Of a stretch of 64,000 bases of DNA, positions 1 to 7,305 are shown in pieces (position 1 is the stretch's first letter; each line of letters opens with the position of its first letter). This DNA comes from JAWLBM01 sp041687675 (GTDB taxonomy: Bacteria > Pseudomonadota > Alphaproteobacteria > Rhizobiales > Pleomorphomonadaceae). Under the pieces are notes generated by a model. That model saw only the letters and a program-made list of their open reading frames with translations. It had not been told where the DNA came from and searched no databases. The position numbers and the translations under genes are program-made. The DNA lies in NCBI GenBank assembly GCA_041687675.1, contig JAWLBM010000006.1, positions 90,179 through 154,178 on the forward strand, read 5' to 3'.

Positions 1-620
1 ACCGTCTCCGGCCCCTGGCGCAGGATCTCCTCGCGCAGCATCCGGGCATAGCGCAGGCCCCGCTCCTCCATCGAGAGCCCGTCGCGGTCGAGGTAGCAGG
101 TCGGCGCCGGGATCTTGGGCATTTCCCGCATCATCGGCGCGAAGGGGGCGCTCATCAGGGACATGCCGGTGACGGCGAGGGCCCCGAGCGTGGAGCCGTG
201 GTAGGAGGGAAAGCGCGAGACCACCTTCCAGCGGGAGGCCTCGCCGCGCGCGACGGCGTACTGGCGGGCGAGCTTCAGGCAGCTCTCCACCGCCTCCGAG
301 CCGCCGGAGACGAAGAACACCCGGTCGAGCCCCTCCGGCATCAGCCCGGCGATCCGGGCGGCGAGCTCCTCGGCAGGCTCGTTCTCGAAGTGCAGGCGGT
401 AGGCGAAGGTCGCCTTCTCCATCTGCCGGCGCATCGCCTCGAGGACCCGCGGGTTGGAATGGCCAATGTTGGAGACCATCGCCCCGCTCGAGCCGTCGAG
501 GTAGCGCCGGCCGGCCTCGTCCCAGAGGAAGATCCCCTCGGCGCGGTCCACCCGCGGCCGGCGCAGGCGCGACTGGTAGAAGAGGTGCGACGGGCGGTTC
601 GGCAGCAGCGTGTCGGACAT
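1..620 (-). CDS. Class III (PLP-dependent) aminotransferase, 3' end outside window
   Basis: This is the N-terminal part (about 206 residues) of an aspartate-aminotransferase-fold class III transaminase; the gene runs off the left edge. Visible family signatures are SNIGHSNPRVLEA near residue 50, the PLP-phosphate region SGGSEAVESCLKLARQY, and YHGSTLGALAVTG. The start ATG (complement of 618-620) opens MSDTLLPNRPSHLF. Class III enzymes move amino groups from omega-amino acids, polyamines or similar amines to a keto acid in the cytoplasm. The gene is divergent from a LysR regulator and close to an amino-acid-type ABC importer with a creatininase-family hydrolase, so catabolism of an imported amine is plausible, but the substrate cannot be read from the sequence. 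Confidence 0.9.
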   Translation of the reverse strand, partial: MSDTLLPNRPSHLFYQSRLRRPRVDRAEGIFLWDEAGRRYLDGSSGAMVSNIGHSNPRVLEAMRRQMEKATFAYRLHFENEPAEELAARIAGLMPEGLDRVFFVSGGSEAVESCLKLARQYAVARGEASRWKVVSRFPSYHGSTLGALAVTGMSLMSAPFAPMMREMPKIPAPTCYLDRDGLSMEERGLRYARMLREEILRQGPET

Positions 621-723
621 GGGTGAGGATCGGGCTCGGGAAGGCGGGCGATGGCAGCGACGGTCGCCGCCTTGCCGCATAAACTCAAATAGATAATGTG
701 AAGGCAAGTCATCGATTGCGGGA
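621..723. promoter_or_regulatory. Divergent promoter region, aminotransferase / LysR gene
   Basis: About 100 bases lie between the two divergent starts. The segment 680-712 is clearly more AT-rich than its surroundings and should carry the promoters and the LysR site. I could not assign -35/-10 boxes or a T-N11-A operator with confidence. Confidence 0.4.
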
Positions 724-1695
724 ATGCCCATGCGTGACGTGCGCCGATTCGTCTGGGAGCTCGACTGGAACCTCCTGCGGACCTTCACGGTGATCGTCGA
801 GGCCCGCTCGATCACCGGCGCCGGCGAGCGGCTCGGCCTGATGCAGCCGAGCGTCAGCAACGCGCTCCGGCGGCTGGAGATCCACCTCGACTGCCGCCTG
901 ATCGACCGCCGGCCGGGCCGCTTCGACCTGACCCCCGCCGGCCAGCGGCTCTACGACGAGTGCGTCGCCCTGTTCGGCACCGTCTCCGGCCTCTACGCCC
1001 TGGTCCACGACCACGAGGAGGAGGTGTTCGGCCACGTGGAGATGGCGCTCGCCAGCCATGTGGTCTGCCCCTTCTTCGACGACGAGCTCGCCGGCTTCCA
1101 CGCCGACCACCCCAAGGTCACCTTCTCCGCCTCGGTGGCGCCGAGCCGCGAGGTGGTGCGCCAGGTGATGCTGCGCGAGGTGGCGCTCGGGGTGTGCCTT
1201 CCCGGCGAGCGCCACCCGCAACTGGAGTACCTGCCGCTCTACCGCGAGAGCTTCGGCTTCTTCTGCGGCCGGCCGCACCGGCTGTTCGGCCGCGCCGGCC
1301 TCACCCTCGCGGACCTGCGCGAGGAGGCCTACGTCGCCTTCCGCACCGACCGGCTCGGCGATGCGCTGAGGCCCATCGCGCTGCTGCGCGAGCGCGAGCG
1401 CTTCCAGGGGCCGACGGTCGGCGTCTCCTCCCACCTCGAAGAGGTCAAGCGGATGATCGCCAGCGGCCTCGGCTTCGGGGCGCTGCCGCTGCACGTGGTG
1501 GAGCACGACGTGAAGGACGGCACGCTCTGGCGGCTGCCGCCGCTCGAGGACCCGCCCTCGGTGGACGTGCTGCTCGTCACCGACCCCGGCGCCCGCCGCC
1601 AGCGGGCCGAGGTGCTGCTGATCGAGCGGCTGAAGGCGGCGCTGCAGCGGGTGCCCATCGAGGCGCGGACCTATCCCGCGGCCACCCCGGCATAG
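724..1695 (+). CDS. LysR-family transcriptional regulator
   Basis: A 323-residue LysR protein of typical length. Residues 14-75 form the winged helix-turn-helix (NLLRTFTVIVEARSITGAGE, then QPSVSNALRRLE), followed by the periplasmic-binding-like effector domain. It is transcribed away from the aminotransferase and toward the binding-protein operon, so it probably controls one or both. The start at 724 is ATG; a second ATG at 730 (MRDVRR) is possible. The effector is unknown. Confidence 0.92.
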   Translation: MPMRDVRRFVWELDWNLLRTFTVIVEARSITGAGERLGLMQPSVSNALRRLEIHLDCRLIDRRPGRFDLTPAGQRLYDECVALFGTVSGLYALVHDHEEEVFGHVEMALASHVVCPFFDDELAGFHADHPKVTFSASVAPSREVVRQVMLREVALGVCLPGERHPQLEYLPLYRESFGFFCGRPHRLFGRAGLTLADLREEAYVAFRTDRLGDALRPIALLRERERFQGPTVGVSSHLEEVKRMIASGLGFGALPLHVVEHDVKDGTLWRLPPLEDPPSVDVLLVTDPGARRQRAEVLLIERLKAALQRVPIEARTYPAATPA

Positions 1696-1817
1696 TTTCA
1701 GGGAATACCGCTGATTGAACGTATATATTTGACCCATCCCCCCTCCGCGGGTCTCCTGACCCTTCCCCCCTTTTTCGCGTCGGGGAGAGGACGACAAGAT
1801 CCAGAGGAGATCGCGCG
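1696..1817 (+). promoter_or_regulatory. Leader of the binding-protein/permease operon
   Basis: The 122-base gap contains an AT-rich stretch around 1708-1732, including TATATATTT, ahead of a GC-rich leader. A ribosome site (AGAGGAGA, about 1802-1809) sits just upstream of the ATG at 1818. This is the likely promoter for the four-gene operon; no operator is assigned. Confidence 0.4.
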
Positions 1818-2615
1818 ATGACCATCAAGCTTTCCGGCAAGCTTCCCGGCATCCTCGCCGGCATTGCCCTTGCCATCGGTCTCGCCGGCGCCCCGGCGAC
1901 GGCGGACGAGCTGCAGACGATCAAGGACGCCGGCGAGATGCGCGTCGCCATGACCGGCGCCTATCCCCCGTTCAGCCTGATCGACGACAAGAACGAGGTG
2001 GTCGGCTTCGACGCGGACATCGGCGCCGAGATCGCCCGCCGCCTCGGCGTCGAGCCGGTGATCGTCACCAACGCCTGGGACGGCATCCTGCCGAGCCTGC
2101 TCGCCGGCAAGTTCGACGCCATCGTCGGCTCGATGACCATCACCCCGGCCCGCCAGGAGGTGGTGGACTTCGTCGGCCCCTACTACCGCTCCGGCCGCGC
2201 CGTCTTCGTCCGGGCGGGGGAGGCCGGCGACTTCGGCCAACTCTCCGACCTCTCCGGCCGCAACGTCGGCGTCACCCTCGGCGAGACCCACGAGAAGTGG
2301 GCGCGCGAGCAGGACGGCTGGAACATCAAGACCTACAAGGGCCTGCCCGAGCTGCTGCTGGAGCTGGAGAACGGCCGCATCGACGCCATGGTGATCGACC
2401 AGATCCCCGGCCTCGTCGCCATCAAGGACGGCAAGGCGATGGAGCAGGCCGAGCTTTCCGACTACCCCTTCAAGGGCGACGACGAGATCGGAATCGCCAT
2501 CCGCAAGGACAACCCGGAGCTCAAGGCGGCGATGCAGAAGGCGCTCGACGACATGCAGGCGGACGGCACCTACGAGGCGATCGCCATGAAGTGGGTCGGC
2601 AGGGACATCCGCTGA
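1818..2615 (+). CDS. ABC importer periplasmic substrate-binding protein (amino-acid type)
   Basis: A 265-residue bacterial extracellular solute-binding protein of family 3. Residues 1-30 form a signal peptide (hydrophobic core GILAGIALAIGLAG, cut near ATADE). The mature part has the family pattern: GEMRVAMTGAYPPFSLID, then VVGFDADIGAEIARRLG, then a mid-domain with DAIVGSMTITPARQE. It acts in the periplasm and hands the ligand to the two permeases encoded 3' of it. The ligand is probably a polar amino acid or amine, but not determinable. It is first in an operon with a creatininase-like hydrolase 11 bases downstream. Confidence 0.92.
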   Translation: MTIKLSGKLPGILAGIALAIGLAGAPATADELQTIKDAGEMRVAMTGAYPPFSLIDDKNEVVGFDADIGAEIARRLGVEPVIVTNAWDGILPSLLAGKFDAIVGSMTITPARQEVVDFVGPYYRSGRAVFVRAGEAGDFGQLSDLSGRNVGVTLGETHEKWAREQDGWNIKTYKGLPELLLELENGRIDAMVIDQIPGLVAIKDGKAMEQAELSDYPFKGDDEIGIAIRKDNPELKAAMQKALDDMQADGTYEAIAMKWVGRDIR

Positions 2616-2626
2616 GGGCGGGCCCC

Positions 2627-3415
2627 GTGACCCCCTTCTACGCCAAGCTGACCCTCGAGGAGGTTCGCGACGCGGACAAGGACCGCGTCGTGATCCTTCC
2701 CGTCGGCGCCACCGAGGACCACGGTCCGCACATGGCGCTCGACACCGACACCTTGCTCGTCGGCAGCATCGCGGACGGCGTCGCCCGGGCGGCGCCGGAC
2801 GAGGTGTTCGTGATGCCGGCGATCTCCTATGGCTTCAACGAGCACCACAAGGACTTCCCCGGCGTCGTCTGGATCCGGCCGGAGACGCTGATCGCCTTCG
2901 TGACCGACGTGACGAGGTCGCTCGCCCACCACGGCTTTCGGCGGATGCTGATCCTCAACGGCCACGGCTCCAACCACCCGGTGCTCGACCTCGCCGCCCG
3001 CAAGACGGTGATCGAGACGGAGGCGATCTGCGTCTTCGCTTCCTACTGGAACCTGATGCCGGACGCCATCGAGGCGACGCGCACCTCGCCGCCCGGCGGC
3101 ATCGCCCACGCCTGCGAGTTCGAGGCCTCGCTCTACCTGCACCTCGACCCGGCGCACGTGCGGATGGACAAGGCGAAGGCCCAGGTCGTGCACGACCCGG
3201 ACAGTCGCTACTTCAACCTCGACCTCGCCGGCAGCCGGCGGGCGATGCTGATGCGCTGGTGGTCGGAGCAGTCGCCGGACGGCACCATGGGCGACCCGAC
3301 CGTCGCCACCGCCGAGAAGGGCCGCATCTTCTACGAGGCCGCCGTGCGCGAGACCCTGGGCCTCGTCCGCGAGATCCGCGCGCTGCCGTTCCCGGGGCGC
3401 CGCGACCACCATTGA
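2627..3415 (+). CDS. Creatininase-family amidohydrolase
   Basis: A 262-residue protein read from a GTG at 2627, 11 bases after the binding-protein stop; the open frame extends upstream but only in conflict with that gene. It has the creatininase metal-site layout: GATEDHGPHMALDTD (E30, H32, D41 as likely ligands), NGHGSNH (H113) and a later HACEFEAS glutamate. Family members cleave cyclic or linear amide bonds (creatinine, formamides, peptide-modifying steps) with two divalent metals. Lying inside a transport operon, it probably processes the imported compound. The exact substrate is unknown; creatinine itself is not implied. Confidence 0.87.
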   Translation: MTPFYAKLTLEEVRDADKDRVVILPVGATEDHGPHMALDTDTLLVGSIADGVARAAPDEVFVMPAISYGFNEHHKDFPGVVWIRPETLIAFVTDVTRSLAHHGFRRMLILNGHGSNHPVLDLAARKTVIETEAICVFASYWNLMPDAIEATRTSPPGGIAHACEFEASLYLHLDPAHVRMDKAKAQVVHDPDSRYFNLDLAGSRRAMLMRWWSEQSPDGTMGDPTVATAEKGRIFYEAAVRETLGLVREIRALPFPGRRDHH

Positions 3416-3434
3416 ACCGGAGGGAGGGGACGCC

Positions 3435-4094
3435 ATGGACATCGATCTGATCGCCCGCACGACCCCCTTCTTCCTGCAGGCGGCGCTGGTGACCATCGCC
3501 GTCTCCGGGCTCTCCATGCTGCTCGGGCTCGCCCTCGGGCTCCTCGCCGCGCTCTGCCGGCTGTCGGCGAACCGCTTCGTCCGATGGCCGGCCACCGCCT
3601 ATGTCAGCGTCTTCCGCGGCACGCCGGCGCTGATCCAGATCTTCCTCATCTACTTCGGCGGGCCGGCGATCGGCATCAACCTCGACGCCTTCACCGCCGG
3701 CGTGATCGGCCTCGGCATCAACATCGGCGCCTACATGACGGAGTCGATCCGCGGCGGCATCGTCTCGGTCGACAAGGGGCAGGGGGAGGCGGCGCGGGCG
3801 CTCGGCCTCCACCCGCTGCCGACCATGTTCCTGGTGATCATGCCGCAGGCGGCGCGGCTGATGATCCGCCCGCTCGGCATCAACGCCATCGCCCTCGTCA
3901 AGGGCTCGGCGCTGGTGGCGGCGATCTCGGTCGTCGAACTCACCTTCACCGCCCAGCGCTACCTCAGCTCCACCTACCAGCCGCTGGAGATCTTCCTCGT
4001 CTCGGGTGCGCTCTACCTCGCCATCACCACGGCGATGAACCGCGGCATCGACTGGCTCGACCGCCGCTACGCCATCAAGACGGCGAGGACCTGA
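3435..4094 (+). CDS. Amino-acid-type ABC transporter permease (first)
   Basis: A 219-residue inner-membrane permease of the HisM/GlnP type. The N-terminus gives two hydrophobic helices, and the cytoplasmic EAA loop is visible as SVDKGQGEAARALGLHPLPT (about 112-131). FRGTPALIQIFLIYFGG is the standard motif of this family. It pairs with the next permease as a heterodimeric channel. An AGGGAGGGG ribosome site precedes the ATG. No ATPase gene is found in this operon. Confidence 0.93.
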   Translation: MDIDLIARTTPFFLQAALVTIAVSGLSMLLGLALGLLAALCRLSANRFVRWPATAYVSVFRGTPALIQIFLIYFGGPAIGINLDAFTAGVIGLGINIGAYMTESIRGGIVSVDKGQGEAARALGLHPLPTMFLVIMPQAARLMIRPLGINAIALVKGSALVAAISVVELTFTAQRYLSSTYQPLEIFLVSGALYLAITTAMNRGIDWLDRRYAIKTART

Positions 4095-4097
4095 GCC

Positions 4098-4814
4098 ATG
4101 CCCGCGCTCGACTTCACCAAGGTCTTCCTCGCCTGGGACCAGCTCCTCTTCGGCGCCTGGATGACGATCCTGCTCACAGCCGTGTCCGGCGCGCTCAGCG
4201 TGGTCCTCGGGGTGCTGCTCGCGGTCGGCCGCACGGCCGCCAATCCCTGGCTGGCGCGCCCGGTCTCCTTCGTCATCTGGGTCGTCCTCGGAACGCCGCT
4301 GCTGCTCCAGCTGTTCGTGCTCTACTTCGGCCTCGTCGGCTTCGGCATCGACCTTTCCGCCTTCGCCGCCGGCGTGATCGGCGTCAGCCTCCACTACGCC
4401 GCCTACAACGCCGAGGTGGTGCGCGCCGGCATCGCCTCGATCGACAAGGGGCAGGGTGAGGCGGCGCGCGCGCTCGGGCTGGGGCCGCTGCAGACGCTGG
4501 GCCTCGTGGTGCTGCCGCAGGCGCTGCGCCGGGTCACCCCCGCGCTCGGCAACAACATGATCGCGCTGCTGAAGGAATCCTCGCTCGTCTCGGCGATCGG
4601 CGTGATGGAGCTCACCCTTTCGGCGCAGCGGATGATCAGCGAGACCTTCCGCCCCTTCGAGTTCTACATCGCCGCCGGCGTGCTCTACTATCTGATCAAC
4701 CTGGTGCTCGAGGCGGGGCTGCGCCGGATCGAGCGCGGGCCGAGGGCCGGGCTGGACGCCAGGCCCGCGCCGCGGGCGGCGGGGCCCGTCACGGCCCCGG
4801 CGCCGCGGCCCTGA
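4098..4814 (+). CDS. Amino-acid-type ABC transporter permease (second)
   Basis: A 238-residue permease, 3 bases after the first one. It has the EAA loop SIDKGQGEAARALGLGPLQT and the helix-rich family pattern (GTPLLLQLFVLYFGL, MIALLKESSLVSAIGVMEL). Its C-terminus is a proline/alanine-rich tail of about 30 residues that runs 26 bases into the end of the convergent LysR gene. With its neighbour it forms the membrane channel of the importer; an ATPase must be supplied from elsewhere in the genome. Confidence 0.92.
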   Translation: MPALDFTKVFLAWDQLLFGAWMTILLTAVSGALSVVLGVLLAVGRTAANPWLARPVSFVIWVVLGTPLLLQLFVLYFGLVGFGIDLSAFAAGVIGVSLHYAAYNAEVVRAGIASIDKGQGEAARALGLGPLQTLGLVVLPQALRRVTPALGNNMIALLKESSLVSAIGVMELTLSAQRMISETFRPFEFYIAAGVLYYLINLVLEAGLRRIERGPRAGLDARPAPRAAGPVTAPAPRP

Positions 4815-5697
4815 CCGGCCGGGTCTCGTTCTCCCGCGCCAGCGACTGCACGATGTGCTCGGAGAGGAGGTCCGCCGCCCTCGACAGCGCGCCCCGCGCG
4901 CGCCGGAGCACGATCTCGGTGTCGGGCAGCGACGGCAGCCCGAGGTCCGGGCCGACGAGGCGCATGCCCTCGGCCACCATGCCGCGCGGCAGCACGGTGA
5001 TGCCGAGGCCGGCGACCACGGCCGCCTGCAGGCCGGCGAGGCTCGGGCTGGTGAAGGCGACGCGCCAGGGCCGGCCCTCCGCCTCGAGCGCAGCGAGCGC
5101 CCGCTTGCGGTAGACGTCCGGGGCCGGGGCGAGGACCAGCGGGATCGCCTCGCCCTCGCCGACCACCACCCGCGGCGAGCCGACCCACTCCAGCACCTCG
5201 CGCCAGACCATCGGCCCCTCGGCGGCGGCCTGCGCTTCGCGCTTGAACAGGATCAGGTCGTAGAGCCCCCTGGAGAAGCCGTCGAGGAGGTTCACGGTGA
5301 AGTCGCAGTTCACCTCCAGCGACACCCGCGGATAGGCGCGGGCGAAGCGCGCCAGCACCTCGGGCAGATGAACGGTGGCGAAGTCCTCCGGCGTACCGAG
5401 GCGCACCGTGCCGGCCACCTCCTCCTCCATCAGCCGGCTGCGGACCTCGTCGGTCATCCTCAGCACCTGGCGGGCGTAGCCGAGCAGGATCTCGCCCTCC
5501 ACGGTGAGGCGCACGTCGCGGCTCTCGCGGCTGAACACCGGCTTGCCGAGGCCGCGCTCGAGCTTGCGGATCTGCAGGCTGACCGACGACTGGGTGAGTC
5601 CGACCCGGCCGGCGGCGCGGGTGAAGCCGCCCGCGTCGACGATGGCGACGAAGGTCCGGAGGATGTCGAGGTCGAACGGGGGCGGAGGGGTCGGCAT
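4789..5697 (-). CDS. LysR-family regulator divergent from dabBA
   Basis: A 302-residue LysR protein. The start is taken at 5697 (MPTPPPPFDLDILRTF), because the helix-turn-helix begins there (FVAIVDAGGFTRAAGRVGLTQSSVSLQIRKLE) and the upstream extension would cover the dabB promoter. The effector domain follows. Its position back-to-back with the inorganic-carbon uptake genes, with a LysR-type palindrome between, suggests it controls them, in the way CbbR-like regulators control CO2 genes; that role is inferred. The 3' end overlaps the permease gene by 26 bases. Confidence 0.92.
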   Translation of the reverse strand: MPTPPPPFDLDILRTFVAIVDAGGFTRAAGRVGLTQSSVSLQIRKLERGLGKPVFSRESRDVRLTVEGEILLGYARQVLRMTDEVRSRLMEEEVAGTVRLGTPEDFATVHLPEVLARFARAYPRVSLEVNCDFTVNLLDGFSRGLYDLILFKREAQAAAEGPMVWREVLEWVGSPRVVVGEGEAIPLVLAPAPDVYRKRALAALEAEGRPWRVAFTSPSLAGLQAAVVAGLGITVLPRGMVAEGMRLVGPDLGLPSLPDTEIVLRRARGALSRAADLLSEHIVQSLARENETRPVRAAAPGP

Positions 5698-5727
5698 CGC
5701 GCGGCTCGGCGGGGGTTCGGAGCGGAA

Positions 5728-5746
5728 CCATTGAATACACCAATGG
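5728..5746. promoter_or_regulatory. Likely LysR operator, CCATTG-N7-CAATGG
   Basis: A perfect 6-base inverted repeat with a 7-base spacer lies 31 bases upstream of the LysR start and about 90 bases upstream of dabB. It contains the LysR core ATTG-N7-CAAT (a T-N11-A box). A related half-symmetric CCAAATGG is at 5770-5777, which may be the second (activation) site. Location and form fit autorepression of the regulator and activation of dabBA. Confidence 0.65.
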
Positions 5747-5836
5747 ATCCCATTGCCACAACTCGTTTCCCAAATGGAGCGGCCTGCCCCATTTTGCGGC
5801 GCATCCAAGGACCGCCTGTCCGAACCGGGATTCGCC

Positions 5837-7273
5837 ATGCCGATCGCCACCACCGCCGTGCTCGCCACCACCGCCCCGTCGCTGGCCGCCGCCGCCGCGA
5901 TCGCGCTCGGCCGCCGCAAGGCCCCGCTGCAGCTGGCGAGCCTCGCCGTGACGGCGACCGCGCTCGCCGCCGCCGGCCTCGTCGCCGCCTGGGCGGCCGG
6001 CGTGCCGATGGAGGGCCGCTGGCTCGCGGTGGACGGGCTCTCCTCGGTGATGCTGCTGCTGGTGGCCGCCCTCGGCGCGGTGGTCGCCCGCTTCTCCGAG
6101 CGGTCGATGCGGGCCGACCCGCGGCAGGGCTCCTACGCCCGCAAGCTGCTCGCCGCCATCGCCGCCCTGATGCTGGTGGTGACCGCCACCGACGTGGTGG
6201 CGCTCGCCGCCGCCTGGGTGGCGACCGGGCTCCTCCTCGCCGCGCTGATCGGACACGCCGACGACGCCGAGGCCCGGGCGGCCGAGGCGCGGGCCCGGCG
6301 GGCCTTCCTGGTCGGCGACGGCGCGCTCGTCGCCGGGCTCGCCCTCCTCGCCACCGCCGCCGGCACCACCTCCATTCCGGCGATCGCGGCGGCGGCCTCT
6401 ACCCTTCCGCCGGGCATCCTCCTTCCCGCCACGGCGCTGATGCTGGTCGGCGCGCTGGCCCGCTCGGCGGCGCTGCCCTTCTCCGGCTGGCTGCTCTCCT
6501 CGCTCACCGCGCCGACGCCGGTGTCCGCCTTCATGCACGCCGGCCTCGTCAACGCCGGCGGCTTCCTGATCGTCCGCTTTTCGGGCGTCTACGCCGCCGC
6601 GCCCGAGGTGCTCTGGCTCGCCCTCGCCATCGGCACCGTCTCGGCGGTCGCGGGCACGGCGATCATGCTGGTGCAGACCGACGTCAAGCGGCAGCTCGCC
6701 GCGTCCACGGTGGCGCAGATGGGCTTCATGATGCTGCAGTGCGGCCTCGGCGCCTTCACCGCCGCGGTCTGGCACCTGGTCGCCCACGGCCTGTTCAAGG
6801 CCTGGCTGTTCCTCTCCGCCGGCTCGGCCGCGCGGACCCTGCCGGCGAGGGTCCCGGCGGGCGCCGGCGGCGCGGCGGTCGGCGCGGCGGCGGTGGCCGG
6901 CGTGCTGGCGGCGCTGATGATCGCTGGCGGCCTGATGAGCGCCTCCTCGGTCCTGCTCGTCGCCCTCGCCTCGGTGGCGGCGGTGCACGCCCTCGCCGTC
7001 ACCCTCGGGAGCCGGGCGGCGCTGCCCGACCGGACCGCGCTCGTCGCGCTGGTCGCCATGGTAATCGGCGTCCAGTTCGCCGGCCTCGCCCTCGTCAAGT
7101 CCGCCCTCGGCGGCGTGGCGGCGCCGGTCGCCGGCCCGGGCGCCCTGGTGGAGGTCGCCCTGGTGCTGCTGTTCGTCGGCCTCTGGCTCGTCCAGGCCCG
7201 GGGCCTGCGGCTGCCGGCCGGCCTCTATGTCCGCCTCCTCAACGCCGGGCGGCCCGTGCCGGCCGCCGCCTGA
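5837..7273 (+). CDS. dabB: DabB: proton-conducting membrane subunit of the DAB inorganic-carbon transporter
   Basis: A 478-residue polytopic protein of the NuoL/MrpA proton-channel family. The start at 5837 (MPIATTAVLATT) is preferred over the longer frame from 5753, which would include the operator region. Many hydrophobic helices are visible, with the family segment FSGWLLSSLTAPTPVSAFMHAGLVNAGGF and a TDVKRQLAASTVAQMGFM loop near the middle. In characterised DAB systems this subunit couples the cation gradient to the hydrating subunit DabA on the cytoplasmic face. Here dabA follows 32 bases downstream, and the gene lacks the other Nuo/Mrp neighbours, which supports DabB over a respiratory subunit. 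Confidence 0.9.
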   Translation: MPIATTAVLATTAPSLAAAAAIALGRRKAPLQLASLAVTATALAAAGLVAAWAAGVPMEGRWLAVDGLSSVMLLLVAALGAVVARFSERSMRADPRQGSYARKLLAAIAALMLVVTATDVVALAAAWVATGLLLAALIGHADDAEARAAEARARRAFLVGDGALVAGLALLATAAGTTSIPAIAAAASTLPPGILLPATALMLVGALARSAALPFSGWLLSSLTAPTPVSAFMHAGLVNAGGFLIVRFSGVYAAAPEVLWLALAIGTVSAVAGTAIMLVQTDVKRQLAASTVAQMGFMMLQCGLGAFTAAVWHLVAHGLFKAWLFLSAGSAARTLPARVPAGAGGAAVGAAAVAGVLAALMIAGGLMSASSVLLVALASVAAVHALAVTLGSRAALPDRTALVALVAMVIGVQFAGLALVKSALGGVAAPVAGPGALVEVALVLLFVGLWLVQARGLRLPAGLYVRLLNAGRPVPAAA

Positions 7274-7305
7274 GCCCGCCGTTCATCCTGCCCGGAGCAC
7301 GCCCC

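Noticed and set aside
4855..7305. Long plus-strand frame leading into dabA
   Set aside because: It runs antisense through the LysR gene and out of frame through dabB. Low-complexity composition shows it is a GC-rich shadow; dabA starts at 7306.
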